Of a DNA stretch of 64,000 nucleotides, positions 7,824-15,894 are shown one piece after another. Position 1 is the stretch's first letter. Each line of letters opens with the position of its first letter. Both the position numbers and the translations under genes were made by a program. A model generated the notes under the pieces. It made no database searches and was not told the origin of the DNA. It saw nothing but the letters and a program-made list of their open reading frames with translations. This DNA comes from Plantactinospora sp. BC1 (GTDB lineage: Bacteria; Actinomycetota; Actinomycetes; Mycobacteriales; Micromonosporaceae). The stretch spans positions 5,022,001 to 5,086,000 of the forward strand of contig NZ_CP028158.1 in assembly GCF_003030345.1 (NCBI RefSeq), in the 5' to 3' direction.

Positions 7824-9932
7824 TCACGACGTCGTACCGGTGACGTTCCCGCCGGACTCGGTGACGTAGTAGGTGACGGTGGTGCCGCTCCAGAAGTGGA
7901 AGGTGAGGGTGACCCGCTGCCCGTCGTTCACCTCGGCGAAGAACTCCGGCTTCAGCGTGATGGAGTTCGCGCTGTAGTTCGGGGCGAAGGCGACGTCGAA
8001 CTCCTTGAACGAGGTCCAGTTGTGCGGGCCCGCGTTGCTGCCGTCGGCGTACTTCGCCTCCATGGTGGCGAGTTGGTCACCCCGGAACTGGGTGGGTATC
8101 GCGAACGAGGCGGCCGGTCCGGTCGCGTTCGTCAGCACCGGCGGGTCGTACGTGATGATGCTGATCCGCCAGGGCACGCCCTGGGAGAACCGCGCCTGGA
8201 TGTTCGCGTTGACGCCGTACGCCCGGGAGCCGACCAGCCGGGTGACGGCGGCGGCGGTGAGCGTGAGGGTGTTGCCGGAGACCGTGTAGTCGGTGCCGTT
8301 GACCAGGTCGGTGTTGCCCTGGCGCAGGCCGGCGAAGGTGGTGCCGTTCAGGTTCAGCGTCAGGCTCTTGCTGGTGATCGCGCCGGTCCTCGGCACGTAC
8401 ACCTGGTCGCTGGACGCGGTGCCGGAACGGGTGGTCCAGCTCGACCTGATCTGCGCGAAGAGTTCCGGGTCGCTCCACTGGAACGAGGTACGGCCGAAGT
8501 GCTGCCCGTTGTCCCACAGCTGGGTGGTGATCCGGCGGTTGCGGGCGTAGTAGCCGAGGTACTCGAAGAACTTCAGTTTCTCGCCCTGCTCGACCGTGCC
8601 GGTGTGCCGGTCGAAGCCGAGCAGCCCGTACTCGCCGATGATGACCGGGATGTTGCGGGCGACGAAGGCGTTGTAGACGCGGTCGAAGACGCCGGTCAGG
8701 TCCTGCTGCACGGTGGCGTCGAAGCGGGTGCCACCGGCGACGTTCACGCTGAACGGCCAGTACCCGTAGAAGTGGACGGTGGCGATCAGGTTGGGGTCGT
8801 TCAGCGTGTTGAAGGTGCTGACCAGCTCGTCGACCCGGGGCTGGTCGGCCGAGGTGTGCAGGGTGGGCAGCACCAGCAGCCGGGTGGCGTTGCCGCCGCC
8901 GGACTGCCGGACGATGCGGTGGAACGACGTGTTCAGCTCGTGCAGCAGGGTCGCGTTCTGGGCGTCGCCGGAGCTGCCGGTGAACTGCGGCTCGTTGACG
9001 CTCTCGAAGGTCAGCCGGGGTGAGGCGTCCCGGAACGCGGCGGCGATCTGGGTCCAGAGCGCGTTGTAGCGGTTGAGGACGTTCGTACGGTCGGTCGGCA
9101 TCGTGTTGATCCACTGCCACGAGTCGTGGTGGATGTTGATCATCACGTAGAAGCCGTCGGCGAGCGCCCAGTTGACCACCTCGCGTACCCGGTTGAGCCA
9201 GGCCGCGTCGATCGTGTAACTCGGCGCCGCGCCGTGGTGGTTGCTCCAGGTGACCGGGATCCGGATGCTGTTGAACCCCTGCGCCCGGATGTTGTCCAGC
9301 AGCGCCTCCGTCACCCGGGGGTTGCCCCAGGCGGTCTCGTCGGCGCCGACCGCGTCGAACGAGTTGCCGAGGTTCCAGCCCGGCTGCATCGCGGCGACCG
9401 CCGCCATCGCGTTGCCGGCCGGGGGCGGGGTGGTCGGCGGCCGGGTCGTCGGCGGCGCGCTGGTCGGCGGCCGGGTGCTCGGCTGGCCCGTCGGCCCGCC
9501 GACCTCGCCGGTGCAGGCGACACCGTTGAGCGCGAACGACGTCGGCACGGTGTTCGTACCGGTCCAGGAGCCGTTGAAGCCGAACGACACCGTCGCGTTG
9601 GTCGCGATCGCGCCGTTGTGGCTGACGTTGGTCGCGGTCACCTGGCTGCCCGAGGAGGTGACGTTCGCGTTCCACGCCTGGGTGACCCGCTGACCGGACG
9701 GGAACGTCCAGACCAGGCTCCAACCGCTGACCGGGTCACCGAGGTTGGTGATGCCGACGTTGGCGGTGAAGCCGCCCGACCACTGCGCCGAGGTCGAGTA
9801 CGCCACCCGGCAGCCCGCGGCCGCCTGGGCGCTGACCGCCACCGTCACCCCCGAGACCAGCAGTACGGCGGCGCTCGCCGCGACCAGACCGACCCGCCAT
9901 CGGGCTCTTCGCACCGTGCTCTGCAGACTCAC
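7824..9932 (-). CDS. secreted GH5 endoglucanase with CBM2 and C-terminal X2/CBM46-like modules
   Basis: The start is taken at GTG 9932 because AAGGAG precedes it closely. The frame stays open 35 codons further, but that stretch overlaps the promoter. The 702-residue protein has, in order, a signal peptide (about 1-36), a CBM2 cellulose-binding module (about 38-140; AQWSGGFTANVGITNLG, VSFGFNGSWTGTN), a Pro/Thr linker, a GH5 barrel with acid/base Glu in FESVNEPQF and nucleophile Glu in IIGEYGLLG, an X2 Ig-like module (LTLNLNG...LRQGNTDLVNGTDYTVS) and a CBM46-like C-terminal module (WTSFKEF, VTLTFHFWSGT). This GH5-X2-CBM46 order is known from processive Bacillus-type endoglucanases. It cuts beta-1,4-glucan or a related glucan outside the cell. 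Its promoter contains a perfect palindrome. Confidence 0.9.
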   Translation of the reverse strand: MSLQSTVRRARWRVGLVAASAAVLLVSGVTVAVSAQAAAGCRVAYSTSAQWSGGFTANVGITNLGDPVSGWSLVWTFPSGQRVTQAWNANVTSSGSQVTATNVSHNGAIATNATVSFGFNGSWTGTNTVPTSFALNGVACTGEVGGPTGQPSTRPPTSAPPTTRPPTTPPPAGNAMAAVAAMQPGWNLGNSFDAVGADETAWGNPRVTEALLDNIRAQGFNSIRIPVTWSNHHGAAPSYTIDAAWLNRVREVVNWALADGFYVMINIHHDSWQWINTMPTDRTNVLNRYNALWTQIAAAFRDASPRLTFESVNEPQFTGSSGDAQNATLLHELNTSFHRIVRQSGGGNATRLLVLPTLHTSADQPRVDELVSTFNTLNDPNLIATVHFYGYWPFSVNVAGGTRFDATVQQDLTGVFDRVYNAFVARNIPVIIGEYGLLGFDRHTGTVEQGEKLKFFEYLGYYARNRRITTQLWDNGQHFGRTSFQWSDPELFAQIRSSWTTRSGTASSDQVYVPRTGAITSKSLTLNLNGTTFAGLRQGNTDLVNGTDYTVSGNTLTLTAAAVTRLVGSRAYGVNANIQARFSQGVPWRISIITYDPPVLTNATGPAASFAIPTQFRGDQLATMEAKYADGSNAGPHNWTSFKEFDVAFAPNYSANSITLKPEFFAEVNDGQRVTLTFHFWSGTTVTYYVTESGGNVTGTTS

Positions 9933-10018
9933 AATGGGACTCCTTGCCTGGGTTCCGGCGCCGGAAGGTGATGGGGCACGCCGCAGGGGAGGGCGTCGCG
10001 GTGCCCCCGGAGAGCCGA

Positions 10019-10047
10019 GATTAAGTTTGGTTACCAAACTTTGTCAA
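10019..10047 (-). promoter_or_regulatory. cellulase promoter with a 19-bp operator in the spacer
   Basis: On the minus strand TTGACA (10047-10042) and TTAATC (10024-10019) are 17 bp apart. A perfect palindrome AAGTTTGGT-T-ACCAAACTT fills 10023-10041, exactly the -35/-10 spacer, so a bound repressor would block RNA polymerase. The sequence is not the TGGGAGCGCTCCCA box known for CebR/CelR cellulase regulators. Confidence 0.65.
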
Positions 10048-10264
10048 TCGGCGTCCGGCTATGCCTCGATCACCCGGCCCAGGTGCGTCGGCGCCTCCCG
10101 CTCGCGGGGCGTCGGCGTCGCCAACTGGGCGACGCGGCCGCTGCCGGGCAACCGGGAAGACCGCGGGCCTCCGGCGCCCGCTCCCGACTCCGGCCGCGGA
10201 TCGCCGGCCCACCGGCGGCAGGTGGACCCGGCGGCAGCGTCGACCGGTCGCGGATGCCGGCGGG

Positions 10265-10984
10265 TTACGGCGCCGGAGTCGTCGGCGGGGTCGGCGGCGG
10301 TGGGTCGACGGCGATCCCGATCCGCGCCGGGGCGGAGTAGTTGCCCGAGCTGTCGAAGGCCCGCACCTCGAACAGGTACTCGCCGAACCCGCGCGAGACG
10401 CCGTAGGCGAAGGTGTCGCCGACCAGGGTGGTCGCGGTGGCGGTGCCGGTCTGCCGCACCTGGTAACCCGCGATGAAGGCGTTGTCCCGGGAGGGGTCCC
10501 AGCTGAGCCGGTAGTAGCCGTCGCGCGGGCCGGTGAGCCGCAGGTTGGCCGGGGCATCCGGGGGAACGCTGTCCGGCAGCGAGCCCAGCTTGATGATGGC
10601 GAACGGCGACGAGTTGCCGGCGGCGTCGAGCGCCCGGATGCCGAAGGTGAAGAGCATCGGCGGCGGGACCGGCATGCTGAGGCTGGTCCCGGTGGTGGTG
10701 GCGAACCTTCTGCCGTTGGAGAAGAGCTCGTAGCCGGTGACGCCCCGGTCGTCGGAGGAGGCGTCCCAGAGCAGCGTCAGGGTGTAGCCCTCGAACAGCG
10801 TCCGGGGGTTGGCCGGGACGAGCGGCGGGCTGACGTCCGGCCCGCTGCCCTGCCCCGGGGTGCCCGCCACGGCCGACCCGCCCGACTGGGCGGCGACGGG
10901 CAGCGGCACTGCCGTCGCGCCGCCGAGGATCAGGGCCGCGGAAAGGGCCGCCGTCATTGCCCGGTGGCGCGTCGGGACCGTCAT
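10265..10984 (-). CDS. secreted protein with two fibronectin type III domains
   Basis: This 239-residue protein has a signal peptide (AALSAALILGGATA...VAAQS), then two Fn3 repeats at about 50-135 (LTLLWDASSDDRGVTGYELF...IRALDAAGNSS) and 140-230 (YRLSWDPSRDNAFIAGYQV...EVRAFDSSGNYS), and a Pro/Thr-rich tail. No catalytic domain is present. ATG 10984 is chosen because it lies 7 nt after a good -10 box, which fits a leaderless transcript; GTG 11002 is the alternative. Fn3 domains in secreted actinomycete proteins usually act as spacers or binding modules beside polysaccharide-degrading enzymes, which fits the cellulase next door. A specific role is unknown. Confidence 0.75.
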   Translation of the reverse strand: MTVPTRHRAMTAALSAALILGGATAVPLPVAAQSGGSAVAGTPGQGSGPDVSPPLVPANPRTLFEGYTLTLLWDASSDDRGVTGYELFSNGRRFATTTGTSLSMPVPPPMLFTFGIRALDAAGNSSPFAIIKLGSLPDSVPPDAPANLRLTGPRDGYYRLSWDPSRDNAFIAGYQVRQTGTATATTLVGDTFAYGVSRGFGEYLFEVRAFDSSGNYSAPARIGIAVDPPPPTPPTTPAP

Positions 10985-11021
10985 GGTGATCAGATTAATC
11001 ACCTTCGATGTGTCTGGGCAA
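10985..11021 (-). promoter_or_regulatory. candidate leaderless promoter with an inverted repeat
   Basis: On the minus strand TTGCCC (11021-11016) and TAATCT (10997-10992) are separated by 18 bp, and the gene's ATG begins at 10984. An inverted repeat GGTGAT-N7-ATCACC (10985-11003) covers the -10 region and could be an operator. Confidence 0.45.
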
Positions 11022-11151
11022 TCGTCCGGCGCCGCTCCCGCCGTACCTGCCGAATCCGGCGTATCTGGTCCGGGCGGCCGTCTGCGGGCGAACCGGCCCG
11101 GTAGCCGACATCGGGGGGCGTCGCGCGGCGGTGTCGACCGGCGGGCGGTGC

Positions 11152-11520
11152 TCAGGCGGTGGCCGCCTCCGCCGAGGGCCCCGGGCTTTCCGTCGCGCGG
11201 TCCAGCAGCTCGGTGAGGCCGGTGATCTCCAGGGTCGCCGAGAGGAACGGCGGGATCGGGCGTACCGTGACCGGAATGCCCGACTCGCGGCCGCGACTCC
11301 AGGCGTAAACCAGGACGGCCAGGCCGGTGCTGTCGACGAAGGTCAGCCGTTCGAGGTCGACGGTCAGCGCCCGCGGCGCGGAGTCCAGCGCGGAGGCCAG
11401 TGCCGTCCGCAGCAGCTCGGCGCAGGGGAAGTCGAGGTCGCCGCTGACCGTGACGACGGTGTGCTCGCCCTGGCGGACGTCGATGGTCAGCGGTATCGGT
11501 GTCGGTATCGCCTGATCCAA
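11152..11520 (-). CDS. STAS-domain anti-sigma-factor antagonist
   Basis: This 122-residue single-domain STAS protein starts at TTG 11520, the codon placed 6 nt after GGAGGT. The frame extends upstream, but without another good ribosome binding site. The fold signature is clear: VVTVSGDLDFPCAELLRTAL followed by LTVDLERLTFVDSTGLAVLVYA, with S64 in the DSTGL loop as the residue normally phosphorylated by an anti-sigma kinase. Dephosphorylated antagonists bind the anti-sigma kinase and release a sigma factor. It is divergent from a SpoIIE-type phosphatase gene 174 nt away, the natural partner to activate it. No RsbW-like kinase or sigma-B-type gene is near. Confidence 0.85.
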   Translation of the reverse strand: MDQAIPTPIPLTIDVRQGEHTVVTVSGDLDFPCAELLRTALASALDSAPRALTVDLERLTFVDSTGLAVLVYAWSRGRESGIPVTVRPIPPFLSATLEITGLTELLDRATESPGPSAEAATA

Positions 11521-11694
11521 CCGGTCACCTCCGAGCTCTTCCACGCCGTTCAACTCTAGGGCACCGGCACCCGTGCTGCCCGACGGGACGACGGCGGCGA
11601 TCGCCGAGGTCAGGGCCGCCGTCGCCGATACATGCCGGGTGACAAGTAACCGCGTAGGGTGGGGCGCAGGCATGAGGACAGGAGTACGACTCGC

Positions 11695-13377
11695 GTGAAC
11701 ACCGCCAATCTCGCCGGCTGGGAGTCGGGCCGTCGCCCGGTTCCCAGGGCGGCGTCGAACGGCGCGAGTGCGGTCGAGTCGTCGACACCTTCCGTGATCA
11801 GCCCATCAACACTTGGTGACGAGGTCGTCGACAACTTCCGCGAGGGTGTGGTGGTGTGCGACTCCTCCGGAACCGTCCTCGGGTTCAGCCAGCCCGCCGG
11901 TCACCTGCTGCCCGGGCTTGCCGTCGGCCGGACCCTCGCCGGCTCCGGCGTGCCTGCGCTCGTCCCGGGCGAACTGACCCTGGCCGACCGCCGGGTGCGG
12001 TGCCGCCAGGTGAACCTGAGCATCGGCGGCGTGGCCAGCACCGTCTGGTACGTCGAGGACGTGACCGACGCGATCGCCCGCTCCGACGCGCTGCTCGCCG
12101 AACGGGGGCGGGCGCGGTTCCTGGAGACCGCGAGCCAACTGCTGGGCAACCCGCTGCACGAGGACCGGACGGCCCGGGCCGCCGCCCGGCTCGCCGTACC
12201 CAGGCTCGGCGACGTCGCCGTGATCGTGCTGATGCCGCGTCGCGGCCGGGTCCGGTGGTGGCGGGCGTCGCTGGACGACGGCGAACGGCACGTGGTCGAC
12301 GGCGGCCTGCTGACCGCCGACCAGGTACCGCCGGCGGTGGTCGAGGCGTGGCAGGGCGGCGAGCCGTCCGAGGTCGACTGGCTGGCCGACCAGTGCGCCG
12401 ACGTCGGCTGGCTCGACGGCCGCGACGCCGCCTCGGTCTCGGTACGGGTGGTCCCGCTGCCGGGCCGGGCCGCACCGACCGGCGCACTGCTGGTGGTACG
12501 CGAGGGCGGCGAACTCGACGGGGACGACCTGGAGCTGCTGCGCGGCTACGCGGCGCGGGCCGGTGGGGCGCTCGACGCGGCGGTGCTCTACCGCGACCAG
12601 GCCGAGGTCGCCGACACCCTCCAGGCCAGCCTCGCGCCGACGGACCCGCCGCCCGTCCCGGGCGTGCAGTGGGGCGCCGCCTACCGGCCCGCGCAGAGTT
12701 CGCTGCGGATCGGCGGAGACTTCTACGGCGCGCACGCGCAGCCCGACGGCAGCACGCTCTTCTTCCTGGGTGACGTCTCCGGCAAGGGGGTCGACGCGGC
12801 GGTGTTCACCGGCCAGATCCGCCAGGGCATCCAGGCGCTGCGCCGCATCGAGTCCGATCCCGCTCGGCTGATCTCGCTGCTCAACGGCTCGCTGCTGGAG
12901 ACCACCCGGGCGCACGGGCACGGCCGCTTCGCCACCATGGTGCTCGGCCGGGCGCATCCGGCACCGTCCGGCGGGCTGTCGCTGACGCTGGCCAGCGGCG
13001 GGCACCTGCCGCCGCTGGTGCTGCGCGCCGACGGCGGGGTCGAGTCGGTCGAGCTGCGCGGCATGCTCGTCGGAGTGGTGCCCGACCCCCGGATCGCCTC
13101 GGTCACCGTGCAACTCGGCCAGGGCGAGACGTGCCTGTTGTTCAGCGACGGGGTGACCGAGGCGCGCGGCGGGATCCGCGGCGAGCAGTTCGGCACCACC
13201 CGACTGGTCGAGGCGCTGCAAGGCTGTGCCCGCATGCCGGCGCCCGCGCTGGCCGAGCGGGTCGAGCAGGTCTGCGGCGACTGGCTCGGCGGGCGCGACC
13301 ACGACGACATCGCCGTCTTCGCGATCCGGGCCGTACCGCCCGGCGCGGCGGCGCGGCACCTGCGGGTGGTCTCGTGA
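11695..13377 (+). CDS. PAS/GAF-SpoIIE (PP2C-type) serine phosphatase
   Basis: This 560-residue cytoplasmic protein starts at GTG 11695, after GGAG at 11681-11684. A PAS-like domain lies at about 40-125 (NFREGVVVCDSSGTVLGFSQPAG), a GAF-like domain at about 140-295, and a SpoIIE/RsbU phosphatase domain at 310-550 with metal and substrate motifs IGGDFYG (339-345), GDVSGKG (359-365), ASGGHLPP, FSDGVTEARGG and HDDIAVFAI. Such enzymes dephosphorylate STAS antagonists in partner-switching pathways that control sigma factors. The divergent STAS gene supports this. Its stop overlaps the next gene's start (GTGA), so output is probably tied to the B12-binding protein that follows. The ligand of the sensory domains is unknown. 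Confidence 0.9.
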   Translation: MNTANLAGWESGRRPVPRAASNGASAVESSTPSVISPSTLGDEVVDNFREGVVVCDSSGTVLGFSQPAGHLLPGLAVGRTLAGSGVPALVPGELTLADRRVRCRQVNLSIGGVASTVWYVEDVTDAIARSDALLAERGRARFLETASQLLGNPLHEDRTARAAARLAVPRLGDVAVIVLMPRRGRVRWWRASLDDGERHVVDGGLLTADQVPPAVVEAWQGGEPSEVDWLADQCADVGWLDGRDAASVSVRVVPLPGRAAPTGALLVVREGGELDGDDLELLRGYAARAGGALDAAVLYRDQAEVADTLQASLAPTDPPPVPGVQWGAAYRPAQSSLRIGGDFYGAHAQPDGSTLFFLGDVSGKGVDAAVFTGQIRQGIQALRRIESDPARLISLLNGSLLETTRAHGHGRFATMVLGRAHPAPSGGLSLTLASGGHLPPLVLRADGGVESVELRGMLVGVVPDPRIASVTVQLGQGETCLLFSDGVTEARGGIRGEQFGTTRLVEALQGCARMPAPALAERVEQVCGDWLGGRDHDDIAVFAIRAVPPGAAARHLRVVS

Positions 13378-14387
13378 CCGCCGTGCTGAGCGGGGCGGTG
13401 CAGGAGGCCTATCCCGACTATCTGCGCCGGCTGGACGAGGCCGACGAGAGCGGGGCGATCGACCTGGCGCTGGAGCTGCTGGAGCGCGGCGTCGCCCCGG
13501 AGGACGTACTCCTTTCCCTGGTCGCACCGGCGCAGGCGCAGGTCGGCGAGTGGTGGCAGCGCAACGAGTGGAGCGTGGCCCAGGAACACGCCGCGACCCA
13601 CGTCAGCGAGCGGGTGGTCGCGGCGGTCGCCTCCGCCGTACGCCCACGGCCGTACCGGGACCGGGTGGTGGTCGCCTGCATGGACGGCGAGTGGCACGCG
13701 CTGCCGGCCCGGCTCGTCGCCGAGGTGCTCCGGCTGGACGGCTGGGACGTGACCTTCCTCGGCGCGAGCGTGCCGGCCGCCCATCTCGTCTCCTACCTGC
13801 ACCGACACGATCCCCGGGCGGTGGCGCTCGGCTGCTCGCTGCCGATGCGGCTGCCGCACGCGGCCCGGTTCGTCGAGGCGTGCCGGCGTAGCGACGTGCC
13901 GGTGCTGGTCGGCGGCCGGGGGTTCGGGCCGGACGGCCGGTGGGCGGCGCGGCTCGGCGTACCGTGGGTCCCGGACGCCCGGGCCGCCTCCACGGCGTTG
14001 ACCGGGATGTCCCTGCCGGCCTGGCACACGTCCGCCGCCGTCGACGTGGACGACGCAGAGTACGCCGGCCTGGTCGCCGCCCGGGTCGAGCTGATCGACC
14101 TCTGCGTGGCCCGGATCCCCGACGTCGCGCGGTACACCCCGGCGCAGCTCGACGCCACCGTCGCCGATCTCGGTCACATCGTCGACACGCTCGCCGCCGC
14201 GGTCTACGTGGACGACGGCACCCTCTTCGCCGACTTCGCCGTCTGGCTCGGTGAGGTGCTCGCCAGTCGGAAGGTGCCGCTGCGTACCGTGGACAACGCC
14301 TTCGACCTGATGGCGGAGCGGCTGCGCGACTTCCCGCGCGCCCTGCACTTCCTGCGTTCCACCCGGCTGACCCCGGGCGGCTCCTGA
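13374..14387 (+). CDS. cobalamin-binding sensor with the Wx9EH motif of B12 photoreceptors
   Basis: This 337-residue protein starts at GTG 13374, overlapping the phosphatase stop by 4 nt. An N-terminal helical cap domain (about 1-85) contains W61-x9-E71-H72 (EWWQRNEWSVAQEHAATH), the adenosylcobalamin light-sensing signature of CarH-like proteins. A Rossmann B12-binding domain follows (about 95-215): VVVACMDGEWHALPARLVAEVLRLDGWDVTFLGASVP, with H108 as likely lower axial ligand in E-x-H-x-x-P, where the usual last residue is Gly, and VLVGGRGF later. There is no MerR DNA-binding domain. A C-terminal helical region of about 100 residues replaces it. It probably senses B12 or light and modulates the coupled phosphatase by protein contact. 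Light sensing is inferred. Confidence 0.8.
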   Translation: MTAVLSGAVQEAYPDYLRRLDEADESGAIDLALELLERGVAPEDVLLSLVAPAQAQVGEWWQRNEWSVAQEHAATHVSERVVAAVASAVRPRPYRDRVVVACMDGEWHALPARLVAEVLRLDGWDVTFLGASVPAAHLVSYLHRHDPRAVALGCSLPMRLPHAARFVEACRRSDVPVLVGGRGFGPDGRWAARLGVPWVPDARAASTALTGMSLPAWHTSAAVDVDDAEYAGLVAARVELIDLCVARIPDVARYTPAQLDATVADLGHIVDTLAAAVYVDDGTLFADFAVWLGEVLASRKVPLRTVDNAFDLMAERLRDFPRALHFLRSTRLTPGGS

Positions 14388-14472
14388 CCCGGGCGGGCAG
14401 CCGGTCGACGCCGGGAGTCGGGCGTCCCGGGCCGGCGGGCCACCGGACCGGTCGGCGTGCGAGGGTGAACCG

Positions 14473-15015
14473 ATGACGACCATGGCGCAGCTTCGCAGGA
14501 CGGCGCTCTCGCTGCCCGAAACCGTCGAGCGGGGCACCCGGGCCGGCACGGTCGAGTTCACCGTGCACGACAGGTGGTTCGCCTCGACGGACGGCGACGA
14601 CCACGTCCGGCTCCACCTGCCCGGTCCGGAGGTGGACGAACTCCTCGCGGCCCATCCGACCGGTACCCGGCTGACCCGTGGCGGGACGCAGGTCGGCGTA
14701 CGCCTGCCGCTGCGGGACGTCGACGGTCAGCAGCTCAACCACTGGGTACGCCGGGCCTGGCTCGCCCGGGCACCGAAGCGGCTCGCCGCACGGGCGGCCG
14801 CCGCGCAGATCGCCGTCCCGGGTGAGGTCGGTGACCTGCCGAGGGGCATCGGACGACCGGCCACCCAGGCACTGCTCGACGCCGGCATCCGCACCCTCGA
14901 CCAGGTCGCCCGACTGACCGAGGCCGAACTGCTGGCGATGCACGGGATCGGACCGAAGGCGGTGCGGATCCTCGGCGAGGCGCTGGCCGGCTCCGGACGC
15001 TCCGGCAGGACCTGA
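14473..15015 (+). CDS. YjbR/MmcQ-like protein fused to a helix-hairpin-helix tail
   Basis: This 180-residue protein starts at ATG 14473 with GAGGG about 7 nt upstream. The N-terminal 115 residues resemble the YjbR/MmcQ (DUF419) fold, with the usual pattern RTALSLPETVERGTRAG, FTVHDRWFAS, then a VRLPLRDVD strand and a short helix. Residues about 120-175 are a helix-hairpin-helix pair similar to the RNA polymerase alpha C-terminal domain (GRPATQALLDAGIRTLDQVARLTEAEL, then LLAMHGIGPKAVRIL), suggesting nucleic-acid contact. The function of the family is not established. A second YjbR-like gene lies at 20292-20669. It stands alone, 85 nt after the B12 gene. Confidence 0.7.
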   Translation: MTTMAQLRRTALSLPETVERGTRAGTVEFTVHDRWFASTDGDDHVRLHLPGPEVDELLAAHPTGTRLTRGGTQVGVRLPLRDVDGQQLNHWVRRAWLARAPKRLAARAAAAQIAVPGEVGDLPRGIGRPATQALLDAGIRTLDQVARLTEAELLAMHGIGPKAVRILGEALAGSGRSGRT

Positions 15016-15183
15016 CCCACCGCGAACCCCGACAGCGGGACGTCGACAAAGGGCGTAGATCACCGTGACCGCCGCAGGCTGGGCGGCTACGGTTTCAGTG
15101 ATCGACAAGCCTGGGCGTCGGCGGCACACCGCCGCGCCGGCGGCGCGAGCCTGCCCGGACGACGGGCGGAAGAGGGAGTGAGC

Positions 15184-15894
15184 GTGGCGCAGCGCAGGGC
15201 ACTGGTGGTTCGCGGCGGATGGGAGGGACACCAGCCGGTCAGGGCGACCGAGTTGTTCATTCCGTTCCTCGAACGTAACGACTACGCCGTACGGGTCGAG
15301 GAGTCGACGGAGGTCTACGCCGACGCCGCCGAACTGGCCGACACCGACCTCGTCGTGCAGTGCGTGACGATGTCGCAGATCACCCCGGAGCAGTTGGCGG
15401 GCCTCTCCGCCGCCGTCGTCGCCGGCACCGGCTTCACCGGCTGGCACGGCGGTATCGCGGACTCGTTCCGGGCCTCCTCCGACTATCTGCACCTGGTGGG
15501 CGGTCAGTTCGCCACCCATCCGGGCAAGGAGCCGTGCGAGCGGCACGGCGGCGAGCAGGACAACTTCCTGCCGCACACGGTGAACATCACCGAGCTGGGC
15601 CGGGAGCATCCGATCACCGCGGGGATCGAGGACTTCGACCTGGTCACCGAGCAGTACTGGGTGCTGCACGACGACCTGATCGACGTGCTGGCCACCACGA
15701 CGCACCCGACGCGGCAGTGGCACCCGTGGCACCGGCCGGTCACCTCGCCGGCGATCTGGACCCGGCAGTGGGGTGCCGGGCGGATCGTCGTGACCACCCC
15801 GGGACACAGCCTCGACGTGCTGGAGCACCCGAGCGTGCGTACCGTCATCGAGAGGGGGATGGTGTGGGCGACCCGCACGGCGTCGGCATCGTAG
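15184..15894 (+). CDS. ThuA-domain protein (glutamine-amidotransferase-like fold)
   Basis: This 236-residue protein has start GTG 15184, favoured over GTG 15178 because GAGGGAG sits 6-7 nt before it. Family features are visible: RRALVVRGGWEGHQPVRATELFIPFLE, LVVQCVTMSQI, GTGFTGWHGGIADSFR, GGQFATHPG, and EQYWVLHDD toward the end. ThuA proteins belong to the class I amidotransferase-like superfamily and are linked to sugar catabolism with Gfo/Idh/MocA dehydrogenases. Here the dehydrogenase gene overlaps its 3' end by 31 nt, a typical pairing. The exact reaction is unknown. It likely takes part in degrading or modifying an unusual sugar or inositol-like compound. Confidence 0.85.
   Translation: MAQRRALVVRGGWEGHQPVRATELFIPFLERNDYAVRVEESTEVYADAAELADTDLVVQCVTMSQITPEQLAGLSAAVVAGTGFTGWHGGIADSFRASSDYLHLVGGQFATHPGKEPCERHGGEQDNFLPHTVNITELGREHPITAGIEDFDLVTEQYWVLHDDLIDVLATTTHPTRQWHPWHRPVTSPAIWTRQWGAGRIVVTTPGHSLDVLEHPSVRTVIERGMVWATRTASAS

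Noticed and set aside
9933-10037. A longer cellulase N-terminus starting at a TTG at 10037
   Set aside because: That codon lies inside the palindrome and promoter spacer, and the added 35 residues precede the signal peptide; GTG 9932 has a good ribosome binding site.
10023-10041. CebR/CelR operator for the cellulase gene
   Set aside because: The palindrome does not match TGGGAGCGCTCCCA; only a generic repressor site can be claimed.
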